A DNA stretch of 63,133 nucleotides from Psychrobacillus lasiicapitis (GTDB lineage Bacteria; Bacillota; Bacilli; Bacillales_A; Planococcaceae): positions 1-63,133 of the forward strand of contig NZ_VDGH01000010.1 in assembly GCF_006861795.1 (NCBI RefSeq), written 5' to 3'. The notes below the pieces were generated by a model. The model was not told the origin of the DNA and searched no databases. It saw nothing but the letters and a program-made list of their open reading frames with translations. The position numbers were made by a program, and so were the translations under genes. Shown in pieces: positions 1 through 8,758 of this stretch. Each line of letters starts with the position of its first letter. Positions within the stretch are counted from its first letter, which is position 1.

Positions 1-74
1 TCCTCATAACTTTCATTGCCTTCTAAATAGCGCATTATCATATTGAATTTTTCTTCGGCTGTAAATCTAGCCAT
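1..74 (-). CDS. IS3-family transposase OrfA, N-terminal fragment (runs off the window)
   Basis: The 24 visible codons read MARFTAEEKFNMIMRYLEGN followed by ESYE. This is the typical beginning of the helix-turn-helix OrfA of IS3/IS150-type transposases, which binds the element ends. The start is ATG at 72-74 (minus strand). The rest of OrfA and all of OrfB lie left of position 1, so it cannot be told whether the element is intact. Confidence 0.6.
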   Translation of the reverse strand, partial: MARFTAEEKFNMIMRYLEGNESYE

Positions 75-127
75 AAAAAACACCCCGCAAATGTTAGTTT
101 AGCGTCTAACATTTACGGGGCAGTTCA
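1..127 (-). mobile_element. End of an IS3-family (IS150-like) insertion sequence, cut by the window edge
   Basis: The minus strand from position 127 starts TGAACTGCCCCG and runs into two inverted copies of a CTAACATTT-containing arm (about 86-120) directly before an OrfA-like start codon. A terminal repeat followed by a hairpin and then the transposase start is the usual layout of an IS150-type left end. The outer boundary at 127 is inferred from this pattern, and a target duplication cannot be seen because the other end lies outside the window. Confidence 0.55.
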
Positions 128-247
128 TATTGTGGAAACGCTTTTTATAAATAGTGCGTTAGGATGGTTACTATCCCTATATTGTGCTTCATTCTCAAGC
201 ATATTCGGAGCAATCTAGGAAAAGTTACTAAATAGGATAGCGAAATG
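128..247. other. Gene-free spacer
   Basis: This stretch lies between the IS end and the multi-hairpin repeat. No open frame with a ribosome site, no terminator and no repeat is recognisable. A weak CcpA-site-like string near 131-145 lacks the second half-site. Confidence 0.4.
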
Positions 248-459
248 TTATCCCGCATTAACGGGCAGTAAGACTCCCACTTCAAGATTGAAGAAAAGCG
301 ATAAAGATAAGTGGGAGGTCAACTGCCCGTAAAAGCCCGATTGGTTCAACTAACAATCAGTGGGGGATAACGGGGACTAAAAGCGCGACGTCCATGTCGC
401 AACGTCCCCACTAGCACGTCCTGTGCGTCAAAAAAAAAACTGATTGAAGTTTCACTTTA
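248..459 (-). repeat. GC-rich multi-hairpin repeat, left copy (inverted relative to 10346-10661)
   Basis: Reverse-complementing 10346-10661 gives nearly the same sequence as this copy: the same ends (TTATCCCGCATTAACGGGCA and CTGATTGAAGTTTCACTTTA), the same GGGGAC-GTCCCC stem around a GCGAC-GTCGC stem, and the same GCAC-GTGC hairpin. The two halves CGGGCAGT...ACTGCCCG and ACTCCCACTT...AAGTGGGAGGT nest as one long hairpin (about 261-340). This copy lacks about 100 bp present in the right copy (the ACGAT-loop and GCGACGAGC hairpins). Its end touches the stop codon of the GyrI-like gene at 457. Confidence 0.85.
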
Positions 460-936
460 TTTGATTGCTACCCAAATTTCATTATAGGCATTTAAATTTT
501 TTGGATCCGTTTCTATGTATACTTCAAACGGTTTTATTTCGTTTGGCACGTATCCGGTGGAAGGAAACCATTCCGAATAGATTCGTTCCCATGTACTGGC
601 TAATGCGGAAGGAAAAGGCCCTTGTACTTCAAAAACAACCCATTTAGAAGGTGGAAAGTCTACACTTTTTAATCCGACTGGTACGCCACCGCTATATTCC
701 ACTGCAACATAATAATCCATTTTATTTTCTTCTTTATTCACTTCTGCCCAAATACCTAAAAGTCCTTCTGTTTCCCCACTTCTCAACTGCTCTAGTTGAT
801 TGAAGGTCCCATTTTCATGAATGGTATTCCAAAAGTTCTGAAATGCTGTTATACCACCGTCTTCTACTTTGTATGGAAATTCTCTATTTACTCCTATTAC
901 TTGAAAAGCTTGTCGTTCGACAATACGATGTTGCAT
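457..936 (-). CDS. Stand-alone GyrI-like / effector-binding domain protein
   Basis: The product has 159 residues and reads as an AraC/BmrR-type effector-binding (GyrI-like) fold from end to end, with no DNA-binding helix-turn-helix: QAFQVIGVNREFPY near the start, WAEV in the middle, and the ending FEVYIETDPKN...EIWVAIK typical of this fold. Members bind small hydrophobic ligands or, as in SbmC/GyrI, protect gyrase; which applies here is unknown. The ATG at 936 follows an AAAGGAG site. The gene stops exactly at the edge of the repeat at 248-459. A second protein of the same fold class lies at 10695, beyond the other repeat copy. Confidence 0.75.
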   Translation of the reverse strand: MQHRIVERQAFQVIGVNREFPYKVEDGGITAFQNFWNTIHENGTFNQLEQLRSGETEGLLGIWAEVNKEENKMDYYVAVEYSGGVPVGLKSVDFPPSKWVVFEVQGPFPSALASTWERIYSEWFPSTGYVPNEIKPFEVYIETDPKNLNAYNEIWVAIK

Positions 937-1098
937 TTATTTTGCTCCTTTCCTATAGCATGTTTCTCTATTGAAATTATATGCCAATATGACGACATAC
1001 TCCAGTTTTTATAGTCGAAATGCTTTTATGTATGAAAGTTTGTTTTTAGCGAAAGATAAGTGAGTGTTTCAATGATGTTGAAGGAGGTGTTAATCACA

Positions 1099-1422
1099 AT
1101 GAGAACGATACATCGAATTGCTTTAGTACTCGTTATAATTGGTGCTATTAACTGGGGATTAATCGGTTTTTTTAGGTATGACTTAGTAGCGTCTATATTT
1201 GGAGGACAAACCGCAGGTATCTCTAGATTTATTTATGCACTTGTCGGATTGAGTGGACTCATCTGCTTACCACTTTTATTTGAACCATCAAGAGATGTAG
1301 AAGTGGAAAGAGATACTCGAGGCTTAAGAAATGTAAATTATGGAACGGAATTTGGTGAGGAAACAGATTTAACCGATATTAGAGATTATTCGGAGCGAAA
1401 AAAGTCTGAGGAAAAGAAATAA
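1099..1422 (+). CDS. DUF378 family membrane protein (YuzA-like)
   Basis: The product has 107 residues. Two hydrophobic segments (about 5-27 and 40-60) contain the family's INWGLIGFF-type motif, and the DUF378 core is followed by an unusual charged cytoplasmic tail of about 45 residues rich in D, E, R and K. The function of DUF378 proteins is not known. I chose ATG 1099 because AAGGAGGTG lies just upstream at 1081. An upstream GTG-type extension would put that site inside the gene. A terminator follows at 1439. Confidence 0.8.
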   Translation: MRTIHRIALVLVIIGAINWGLIGFFRYDLVASIFGGQTAGISRFIYALVGLSGLICLPLLFEPSRDVEVERDTRGLRNVNYGTEFGEETDLTDIRDYSERKKSEEKK

Positions 1423-1438
1423 TTCCGTATTCACGATC

Positions 1439-1479
1439 AAAAAACTGACGACCTTTTATAGGATCGTCAGTTTTTTGTT
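1439..1479 (+). terminator. Rho-independent terminator after the DUF378 gene
   Basis: Inverted arms AAAACTGACGA and TCGTCAGTTTT surround a short loop and end in a run of six T. Confidence 0.85.
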
Positions 1480-1516
1480 TGGATAACTTGAATTGAAAAT
1501 AAAAGGAGATATCCTT

Positions 1517-1546
1517 ATGCATCACGAAGATTACATAGATAAGTGA
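1517..1546 (+). other. Possible nine-codon leader peptide before the Nudix operon
   Basis: AAGGAGATA at 1502 is followed at good spacing by an ATG opening the frame MHHEDYIDK and a TGA at 1544, only 16 bases before the Nudix start. A strong ribosome site on so short a frame is unusual and could couple or attenuate translation of the operon. It may also be chance. Confidence 0.3.
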
Positions 1547-1562
1547 TGAAAGGGGATTGCTC

Positions 1563-1997
1563 ATGTTTCTAATTAATGTGGAAGCTGCTGTATTTAAAGA
1601 GGATAAGTGGCTTTTAATCAGAAGAAGTACAAAGGAAGCACATGCTGGTGGGGAATTGTCATTAGTAGGTGGAACGGTGGAACGCGAAGGAGATTCTACG
1701 GCTATTTTAGAAAGAACTTTACATCGAGAGTTGTGGGAAGAAGTAGGAGTGGAAGTAAAAGACCCTATTTTGTATGTCCGAAATACTTCCTTTGTATTAG
1801 CAAGTGGAAAAGAGGTAGTAGATATTGTGTTTTTATGTGAATTTGATAAAGGGGAACCATACGCAAAAAGCTCAGATGAAGTGGAATCGGTTCATTGGAT
1901 GACGACGGATGAAATTTTAAATAATCTAGGGATCCAGCATTACTTGAAAGACAGTATTCTAGCGGCAGATGCTATGAGGGCTAAGGGAGAATTTTAA
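1563..1997 (+). CDS. Nudix hydrolase
   Basis: The product has 144 residues. The Nudix helix is seen as GGTVE...RELWEEVGVEV (about residues 36-64): the REx2EExG metal-binding core is intact, but the loop ahead of it is about three residues longer than the classic Nudix box. The substrate is therefore uncertain (a nucleoside diphosphate derivative). ATG 1563 is preferred over TTG 1557 because AGGGGA sits six bases upstream of it. The stop overlaps the amidase start by one base (TAATG), so this is the first gene of a four-gene operon with the amidase, metallopeptidase and methyltransferase. Confidence 0.85.
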   Translation: MFLINVEAAVFKEDKWLLIRRSTKEAHAGGELSLVGGTVEREGDSTAILERTLHRELWEEVGVEVKDPILYVRNTSFVLASGKEVVDIVFLCEFDKGEPYAKSSDEVESVHWMTTDEILNNLGIQHYLKDSILAADAMRAKGEF

Positions 1998-3457
1998 TGG
2001 AAATTAAGATTAATAAATTTTTTAAAGATGAATTAACCATTCAAGATATACAAACAGGTATGGAAAGCGGAGAAATTACATCAAAAGAATTAGTTATGTA
2101 CTATTTATTTAGAATTGCAAAATATGACCAAGATGGATTAAAAATTAATTCCATTTTAGAAATAAATCCAGACGCTATTTTTATTGCGGAAGGATTAGAT
2201 TATGAAAGAACGATAAAAGGAGCAAGAGGACCTTTACATGGAATTCCGGTTTTACTGAAAGATAATATTGAGACAAACGATTCAATGCATACAAGTGCCG
2301 GTACCATAGCTTTGGAAAATCATATTAGCGATAAAGATGCATTCCTAGTGGAGAAACTACGAAAAGCAGGAGCTGTTATTTTAGGAAAGGCGAATATGAC
2401 AGAGTTAGCCAATGCGATGTCTTCAGAAATGTGGGCAGGTTATAGTGCGAGAGGAGGGCAAGTAAGAAACCCTTATGGCGATGAAAATCTTTTTGTTGGA
2501 GGATCAAGTTCAGGCTCTGCGGTAGCGGTTGCAGCAAATTTTACTGTTTTATCTGTAGGCACGGAGACAGACGCATCTATTCTTAGTCCTGCTATTCAAA
2601 ATTCAGTAGTTGGTATTAAACCTACAGTTGGTCTAGTAAGTCGTACTGGTATCATCCCTTTTACATATTCCCAAGATACAGCAGGTCCGTTTGCAAGATC
2701 TGTCACAGATGCAGCTATATTATTAGGAGCGTTATCCGGTGTTGACGAACTCGATCCCGCTACTTTTAAAAGTGAAGGACGGGTTGAGCAGGATTATTCC
2801 GTTTATTTAGATCCTAATGGTTTAAATGGTGCGAGAATTGGTGTATTCCATGTTATTTCAGGAGAATCTGATGAGTATGATGAAGCATTATTTATAAATG
2901 CCGTTCAAATACTCAGCGACAAAGGGGCAACGGTTATTAAGGATATAGATATCCCTTCTTTCCACAGAGACTGGAGTTGGGGAGTCTCGTTATATGAATT
3001 GAAACATAGCTTAGATAATTACCTTTCTAAATTAACGCCTCAATTACCTGTTCATTCTATTAGTGAATTAATTCAGTTTAATAAAACAATAGGAGAAAAG
3101 GCGTTAAAGTATGGACAAGATAAGTTGGAAAATAGAGAACGGTTTTCCAATACTTTAAGAGATCCGGAGTATTTGAAAGCAAAACTAGAGGATTTGTATT
3201 TTTCTCAAGAACAAGGTATCGACTATGCTTTAAAAAAATATGATCTGGATGCCATTCTTTTTCCAGCCTACATTGGTTCAACCATTTCTGCGAAAGCAGG
3301 ATACCCGTCTATCGCCATACCGGCAGGATATATGAAAAACGGAAGACCATTTGGGGTAACTTTTGCAAGTGCAGCTTTTAGTGAAGGAGTATTAATCAAA
3401 CTTGCTTATGCTTTTGAGCAAGCCACTAAGCATCGTAAAAGTCCAATTCTTGCTTAA
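1997..3457 (+). CDS. Amidase signature (GatA-like) family amidohydrolase
   Basis: The product has 486 residues, the usual size for free-standing amidases. The Ser-cisSer-Lys triad is visible: Lys88 in LLKDN, the GGSSSGSA loop at 168-175, and nucleophile Ser194 in GTETDASI. The residue before the nucleophile is Ala rather than the usual Gly. It is not GatA of the tRNA amidotransferase, because no gatB or gatC is near. It likely cleaves a small amide or peptide amide. It is translationally coupled to the Nudix gene before it, and the metallopeptidase follows after 14 bases. Confidence 0.85.
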   Translation: MEIKINKFFKDELTIQDIQTGMESGEITSKELVMYYLFRIAKYDQDGLKINSILEINPDAIFIAEGLDYERTIKGARGPLHGIPVLLKDNIETNDSMHTSAGTIALENHISDKDAFLVEKLRKAGAVILGKANMTELANAMSSEMWAGYSARGGQVRNPYGDENLFVGGSSSGSAVAVAANFTVLSVGTETDASILSPAIQNSVVGIKPTVGLVSRTGIIPFTYSQDTAGPFARSVTDAAILLGALSGVDELDPATFKSEGRVEQDYSVYLDPNGLNGARIGVFHVISGESDEYDEALFINAVQILSDKGATVIKDIDIPSFHRDWSWGVSLYELKHSLDNYLSKLTPQLPVHSISELIQFNKTIGEKALKYGQDKLENRERFSNTLRDPEYLKAKLEDLYFSQEQGIDYALKKYDLDAILFPAYIGSTISAKAGYPSIAIPAGYMKNGRPFGVTFASAAFSEGVLIKLAYAFEQATKHRKSPILA

Positions 3458-3471
3458 AGGAGAATATAACA

Positions 3472-4323
3472 GTGAAAATTATTGATACGGTTCCATATTT
3501 TCTTCATAATTATGAACCATCTATCGACTTTCTAAGAGATTACTATGCGAAATATTCAGCTATTTTTGAGCATTATTTTGCTCTACATTGCAAAGATACA
3601 GAAGAAAGACATACTGAATCGATAAAGAAATATCCACAGCAATTTGCTGCGATTAAACAAGTGCATGAAAATATAGTACCGGTGATTGAGGAGATAGCAG
3701 CGGAATATGAAAAGCTGTACCAAATTACTTTTCCTGTCGATATAAATTTAATGGTTGGTGGGTTTGGATCAAATGCTTATACCAATCACCAGATTATTCC
3801 GGATATTACGTTTGCTTTAGAAAAGCTATCGCCGAAGCCAGATCATTTACGCGTAATTGTTGCGCACGAATTTGGTCACGCCGCGCAAAATATTATTTCT
3901 GACCAAGCGGGGATGAATTGGCCGACCGTCCATTGGACAAGCCTTCTTATTGGGCTATACAGAGAAGGAGTAGCGACACATTTCTCCCGACAAACAGTGC
4001 CAAATGTACATCCTTCTATTTACTTTTCCTATAACGATGAAGGATATGAATGGTTAGCCTTTGCAAAAGAGAATGCAGAAACTATAAAAAAAGCTTTTGC
4101 TAAGGACTACGAAGCCTTAACCCGAGAAGCGTTATTTCATGAATGGTTTTCCATCAATGGTGGGAAAAGTTTTGGATACAGTAGATTAGCCTATTTTTTA
4201 GGAGATCTGTTTTTTCAATCTCAAGTGCAGGAAATTGGTGAAAAGGAAGCTATTGTGGCATGGAAAGATGAAGGATTTGAAGAACAAGTAAAGCAATGGC
4301 TGTTTAAGACAAGGAGAATATAA
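3472..4323 (+). CDS. Predicted zinc metallopeptidase (HEFGH motif)
   Basis: The product has 283 residues. The zincin motif AHEFGHA is at 131-137, with His132 and His136 as zinc ligands and Glu133 as general base. A downstream YREGVATHFS (163-172) resembles the third-ligand segment of DUF2268-type proteases. No signal peptide is seen, so it is probably cytoplasmic. The start is GTG 3472 after AAAGGAGA. Its stop overlaps the next ATG (ATAATG). The substrate is unknown. Operon company with an amidase and a Nudix enzyme suggests a catabolic or modification pathway, but this is inference. Confidence 0.75.
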   Translation: MKIIDTVPYFLHNYEPSIDFLRDYYAKYSAIFEHYFALHCKDTEERHTESIKKYPQQFAAIKQVHENIVPVIEEIAAEYEKLYQITFPVDINLMVGGFGSNAYTNHQIIPDITFALEKLSPKPDHLRVIVAHEFGHAAQNIISDQAGMNWPTVHWTSLLIGLYREGVATHFSRQTVPNVHPSIYFSYNDEGYEWLAFAKENAETIKKAFAKDYEALTREALFHEWFSINGGKSFGYSRLAYFLGDLFFQSQVQEIGEKEAIVAWKDEGFEEQVKQWLFKTRRI

Positions 4324-5114
4324 TGTTTATAGACAATCTAGAAGAATACGATGATCCAGTTTCATATGATATTGAAAATAATGCATATCTAGAGGAATTA
4401 CCATTTTTAATGGAGTGGGCTTCAAAGAAAGCTGGACCTATTATTGACTTAGCTTGTGGCACAGGAAGAATTACAATTCCTTTAGCTAGTAAGGGCTTCG
4501 ATTTAATAGGTGTTGATTTACATGCGGGTATGCTTGAACTAGCGAAGCAAAAGGCAAAAGAACAAAATGTTCAGATTGAATGGGTAGAGCAAGACTGTAC
4601 GCAATTAGATATAAATTGTAAAAGCCCTTTAATCTATATGGTCGGAAACTCTATTCAGCATTTCCATACAAATGAATTGCAGGATAAGCTTTTGTCCTCT
4701 GTCCATCAACATTTAGAAGAAGATGGAGTGTTTATTTTCGGAACGAGATTTCCAAGTTCAGACGAATTGCTGCAGCCAAGTACAGAAGAGTATTGGAAAA
4801 CGTATAACGATCCAAATTGTAATAAAAAAGTCGACGTTTATACCATTAGCAACTATGATGCATTAAATCAAATTCAACACTATACGACGATAAGAAAATA
4901 TAAAAACGATGATGGAACAACGGTGGATGAAAAAAGAACGAATATAAGCTTGCGATATACATATCCACTGGAAATGGAAAGGATCTTATCTGAAAATGGA
5001 TTTCATATTATACGCGTACTAAAAGACTGGAAGGGGAGTCCTATTAGTAATGACAGCTATGAAATGATCTATGTATGTAAAAAAGTTGGAGAAAAAAGGA
5101 CCGATTCAGTCTAA
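4323..5114 (+). CDS. Class I SAM-dependent methyltransferase
   Basis: The product has 263 residues. Motif I is IIDLACGTGRIT (40-51), the acidic ribose-binding segment is LIGVDLH (about 61-67), and motif post-I is VEQDCTQLD. The sequence between 87 and 215 is typical of a small-molecule methyltransferase, but the acceptor is not predictable. It is the last gene of the 1563-5114 operon, coupled by a one-base overlap. Its last codons lie in a hairpin that also terminates the opposing MFS gene. Confidence 0.8.
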   Translation: MFIDNLEEYDDPVSYDIENNAYLEELPFLMEWASKKAGPIIDLACGTGRITIPLASKGFDLIGVDLHAGMLELAKQKAKEQNVQIEWVEQDCTQLDINCKSPLIYMVGNSIQHFHTNELQDKLLSSVHQHLEEDGVFIFGTRFPSSDELLQPSTEEYWKTYNDPNCNKKVDVYTISNYDALNQIQHYTTIRKYKNDDGTTVDEKRTNISLRYTYPLEMERILSENGFHIIRVLKDWKGSPISNDSYEMIYVCKKVGEKRTDSV

Positions 5115-5128
5115 TGACTATTCGGTCC
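5098..5128 (-). terminator. Shared convergent terminator
   Basis: GGACCGA and TCGGTCC pair around a loop. On the minus strand the stem is followed by TTTTTT, so it terminates the MFS gene ending at 5144. On the plus strand it lacks a T tract and overlaps the methyltransferase stop. Confidence 0.7.
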
Positions 5129-5143
5129 AAATTCGTCTATACC

Positions 5144-6376
5144 TTATGAGTTTATTTCAATTTCCTCCACTTTTATGAACCTAAATACGATGAATAAAAG
5201 AATAACTCCTAGCACACCAGCTGTAATATAACTTACATTAAGATAATTATTCATCACAAGTGACATCACAGGAGGACCGGCGGCAACCCCGATAAACCTA
5301 GCAGAACTGTAAAAAGAGGAAACTGTTCCTCTTTGTTCTTTTTCTATATTTTCGGTTATTATGGCATCTAGCGCAGGTAGTAGTGCACCAATCGAAATTC
5401 CTAGTATGCTTGTTACAACCAATAAAAGGATTAGTTTTTTACTTGTATATCCGACAAATAGGACACTTGCGGAAGTACCAATTAAACAAGCAATCATCAT
5501 TTTTTTGATGGTCTTTAATTTGCCTTTTAGATTTCGACCAGTGAGATAAGATGCGATGCACAGCAATAAGAGAGGAATGGCTAGAACGAATCCCTTTTTT
5601 ATCCCTTTAATATCATGTGTTTTCTCCAGATTTTCAGACAGAAAAAATAGCACACCAAATAATATTAGCATAGCAAACAGCCCATTCAAAAATACGGTGA
5701 ACAACCATTTCCCTTCCTGTTTGAATGTTTTCTTTAAGTTAGATAAAAAATCATTTAATTTAACCGGATCATCTTTTTCTTTTGGTACCTTTACAAAGAA
5801 GAATATTAATATGATGGAGATTAGACTAAAGAAGGATATAGAAAAGAACGGTAAAAACCATAAAAAAGCGGCAAATAAAGATCCGAGAATGGGGCTCAAC
5901 ACTTTACCAAACGTATTGGAGGTTTCAATAATTCCTAAGCAAGAACTTGTTTTTTCCTCATCATCCTTGTATAGGTCCCCAACAAGTGGCAATACAATAG
6001 GCATAGCACCGGATGCCCCTACACCTTGCAAGATTCGACCGATTATGATCCATGTAAAAGGACTATCCAGTTTCCATGAAGCAAAACCAGCAATGAGTCC
6101 TCCGATTAATGCAAGGATAAGACTCGGTAAAATAACCACCTTTCTACCAAAACGATCGGAAAGATAGCCTGCTACTGGTATGAGAAAGATGGCAGCAACA
6201 GAATAGCTGGTAATAATCATACTCGACTGAAAAGAAGTAATCCCAACTTTATTTTCCAATATCGGTAGAACTGGAATAAGCATAGAATTTCCAAGTGTCA
6301 TAACGAGAGGGATTGAGGCCATACTTACTATACACCAAATACTAACTTTATTCTCTTGATTGTTTCCTGTTTCCAT
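5144..6376 (-). CDS. MFS transporter, probable drug efflux
   Basis: The product has 410 residues and about 12 membrane segments. The MFS motif A GYLSDRFGRK (about 70-80) and the motif C-like GRILQGVGASGAMP (about 114-127) mark a drug:proton antiporter of the 12-TM group. Substrates cannot be read from sequence. ATG 6376 is chosen over GTG 6382 because the GAGGTG ribosome site overlaps that GTG. The gene converges on the Nudix-amidase operon. Confidence 0.85.
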   Translation of the reverse strand: METGNNQENKVSIWCIVSMASIPLVMTLGNSMLIPVLPILENKVGITSFQSSMIITSYSVAAIFLIPVAGYLSDRFGRKVVILPSLILALIGGLIAGFASWKLDSPFTWIIIGRILQGVGASGAMPIVLPLVGDLYKDDEEKTSSCLGIIETSNTFGKVLSPILGSLFAAFLWFLPFFSISFFSLISIILIFFFVKVPKEKDDPVKLNDFLSNLKKTFKQEGKWLFTVFLNGLFAMLILFGVLFFLSENLEKTHDIKGIKKGFVLAIPLLLLCIASYLTGRNLKGKLKTIKKMMIACLIGTSASVLFVGYTSKKLILLLVVTSILGISIGALLPALDAIITENIEKEQRGTVSSFYSSARFIGVAAGPPVMSLVMNNYLNVSYITAGVLGVILLFIVFRFIKVEEIEINS

Positions 6377-6464
6377 TTGCACACCTCAATGATCTTTTGA
6401 TTGTGTTCAATCATTAAAGGTATGGTGTCCTCACGCCTTGTTATTATACTTAGAGTGAAGATGG

Positions 6465-7091
6465 TTAAAACAGGGAGTGATATGCTTGAATGCCAAAGTA
6501 TATTCCGAAACCAATCATAGATAGAGAAGAAATCAATGAAACTGTTTTTAAAAAGGAAGTTGATAGTACCTTTCGTGAACCACTCGATATAGTGGACATG
6601 ATTAAATCTACAAGAGTAATTCCGAGCAATATGGTAATGCTAAAAAAAATAATTTCGATTCCTGTTAAAGTTCCACCGCCACTTACTAATATAGATCCAT
6701 ATATGCCTAGCCAAAAAAGGATAGTTAATGGATTCAAGAATGCCATTAAAAGCCCAGATAGAAAGGATTGTCTCAGACGCACTGTTTTTCGGTATTTAGC
6801 ATCCATTGAAATAGTGTGTAATGTGAGTAAGTTTTCAATTCCCGTATACATGAGAACGAAAAAACCAAATGACCAAAGAAAGGTTTTCATAAAAGGAGAA
6901 TCTATAAACTGTGCTACTCCGAAATATACCATGAGCATGTATAAAATATCGGTTGCTATTGCTCCAAGACCAAAAAACCATGCATGAAAAAAACCATCCT
7001 TAATCCCTTTGTTTAACAAGGTTGCTTTTACAGGGCCAATCGGTGCTGCTAATGAAACACCTAAAAAGAAGTATGTAAATAATGAATTCAT
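6465..7091 (-). CDS. LysE/RhtB family amino-acid exporter
   Basis: The product has 208 residues with five to six membrane segments. The N-terminal GVSLAAPIGPVKATLLNKG carries the AxPGP-like motif of LysE/RhtB exporters near residue 17. The family exports amino acids or related metabolites. The start ATG 7091 follows GGAGGG. It lies between the MFS gene and yndJ on the same strand, about 100 bases after yndJ. Confidence 0.85.
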   Translation of the reverse strand: MNSLFTYFFLGVSLAAPIGPVKATLLNKGIKDGFFHAWFFGLGAIATDILYMLMVYFGVAQFIDSPFMKTFLWSFGFFVLMYTGIENLLTLHTISMDAKYRKTVRLRQSFLSGLLMAFLNPLTILFWLGIYGSILVSGGGTLTGIEIIFFSITILLGITLVDLIMSTISSGSRKVLSTSFLKTVSLISSLSMIGFGIYFGIQAYHSLF

Positions 7092-7192
7092 AAAAATAGC
7101 CCTCCGTTAAAATGATGTCTTAGCATCATATTCACAGCGGACTAATTGTACAACTTCCTTCAAAATAAAATTTTCCTACACTAATCTTATTG

Positions 7193-8758
7193 TTAGTTTC
7201 TATAGCCTTCCTTTGGATAAATAGCATAATTGATTGTTAAAAAACGGAAGGAAAATATCCGCATCTGATGCTTGGCATATAGCTGACCTTCCTTAATTTC
7301 TTCTATTATAAATTGCTCTTGTAATGGTAATTTAAATATAGATTTACCAAATGCCAAATAAATTCCTGCATCCGATTCAGCAGCCCCTTTACTTGTTAAA
7401 AGGAGCTTTTCTCCGTGGCGATGTAGTTCTAGAATACCAATCATCGATGACCAGGGCAGTGGCAACGCAATATTCATATACGCTTTATCGTTTGTTTGAT
7501 GTGATGAGTAGAGGGCCACAAAAATCACATCTTTTTCTATTTTGCGTACCCAGGCTCTTGTTTTTACACGCCCGTCTTCTATCGCGATTATATCTCCTGT
7601 CATTTCCATTTGTTTATTGTTAAATGGTAGATTCAGTTGCTGAATTTTTTTACTAATCTTTCGATAGACAGCAGCAAAGGGCTTGAACCAACTATGCCAG
7701 TAGACTTCTGAAAACAGTTTGTAATCCGTTGTATTTTCATAAAAGTCGATAATGGTAGAAGGTAGATTATTTTTTTTCACATATATATCCATATCATCAA
7801 CAAGACCTTTATATTGCTGTTTTCCCTTATGTTTAGTTAAAATTTGTTCGCCGATTTTGTGTGTGCCTGTTATTTTACTAATAGGAAAATGCCAGCCTTG
7901 CTCTTTAGACGAAGGTGTTACTATAGCCCAACTGATCATCCCACATAACGCAAATAAAACACAGTTAACTAGACCATGAAAACGCAACATAAAATCGATA
8001 TGCACAGCAGTAACTCTCGCTGCATACAACAAAGAAAAAATAATCGTGACTCCTAATGAACCAAATGATACGAGCACGCCTATTTTTTGAAGAGTCCTTG
8101 GAAAAGTCGCTTTCAAAGTCAATACAATCAAACCGTAAATCCCAATAATATAAAGAAGTACCGAAACAACTTCCAACCAAGGGGCAAATGTTATACCAAG
8201 TGCAACTACAATAGGGGAGATTAATATAATGGTACAAACAAATTTATAACCCGTTGTCTTATAAAAGCGACCAAGAAAACCAATAAAAACGGGTAATAGG
8301 AAGGAAGAATAATGAAAATGAATTCCCGTTAACCAAGTAAGTAAAGGGGAAAACCCCGTATCAATTTCTGCTATATAGGCAAAGAACCACATGCCACCGA
8401 TGAATAAATACATCATCGCAGCGTCAATCGCAAATTCTTCTAAGTATATAAAGCCTCTTCTTATAAAACGTCCAAACCCAAATAAAGCCACTACAAATGT
8501 AAAAAGTAGATAGATGGCTGCAAATACAACGTCCAGTTTAGTCTGTGGTGTGACTTGTAAAATAAATATCGACAGAAAAGCAGGGATGGCAAAATAATAA
8601 TAGAATCGCTTTTCTTTTTTTAAGATCAATTGTAAAGTGACTGGCACAAATAAAAGCTGGGCGACAGTTAACATTAAAAAATACAATGGTCCCACAGTAA
8701 AAATCACCGCTACTATAAATAAAATAATATGTAAAAGTGCAATTCGCTTAAAAGTCAT
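7193..8758 (-). CDS. yndJ: YndJ-like membrane protein
   Basis: The product has about 521 residues. The first 300 are very hydrophobic with eight or more membrane spans; the last 200 are soluble and begin near KITGTHKIGEQIL. The sequence and its order after yndG- and yndH-like genes match the Bacillus subtilis yndGHJ cluster, whose function is unknown. ATG 8758 has an AAGGAG about 12 bases upstream; a longer start at 8794 would overlap yndH by 47 bases. With ATG 8758 the overlap is 11 bases, so translation is probably coupled. Confidence 0.75.
   Translation of the reverse strand: MTFKRIALLHIILFIVAVIFTVGPLYFLMLTVAQLLFVPVTLQLILKKEKRFYYYFAIPAFLSIFILQVTPQTKLDVVFAAIYLLFTFVVALFGFGRFIRRGFIYLEEFAIDAAMMYLFIGGMWFFAYIAEIDTGFSPLLTWLTGIHFHYSSFLLPVFIGFLGRFYKTTGYKFVCTIILISPIVVALGITFAPWLEVVSVLLYIIGIYGLIVLTLKATFPRTLQKIGVLVSFGSLGVTIIFSLLYAARVTAVHIDFMLRFHGLVNCVLFALCGMISWAIVTPSSKEQGWHFPISKITGTHKIGEQILTKHKGKQQYKGLVDDMDIYVKKNNLPSTIIDFYENTTDYKLFSEVYWHSWFKPFAAVYRKISKKIQQLNLPFNNKQMEMTGDIIAIEDGRVKTRAWVRKIEKDVIFVALYSSHQTNDKAYMNIALPLPWSSMIGILELHRHGEKLLLTSKGAAESDAGIYLAFGKSIFKLPLQEQFIIEEIKEGQLYAKHQMRIFSFRFLTINYAIYPKEGYRN

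Noticed and set aside
131..145. CcpA cre-like site TGGAAACGCTTTTT
   Set aside because: The right half-site lacks the terminal CA and there is no adjacent start codon or promoter.
1997..3457. GatA subunit of the glutamyl-tRNA amidotransferase
   Set aside because: No gatC or gatB adjoins it, and it sits in an operon with unrelated enzymes. The sequence fits free-standing amidases better.
5556..6167. A 203-codon plus-strand open frame
   Set aside because: It is antisense to the MFS transporter gene, whose membrane spans and motifs are intact. No ribosome site is present.
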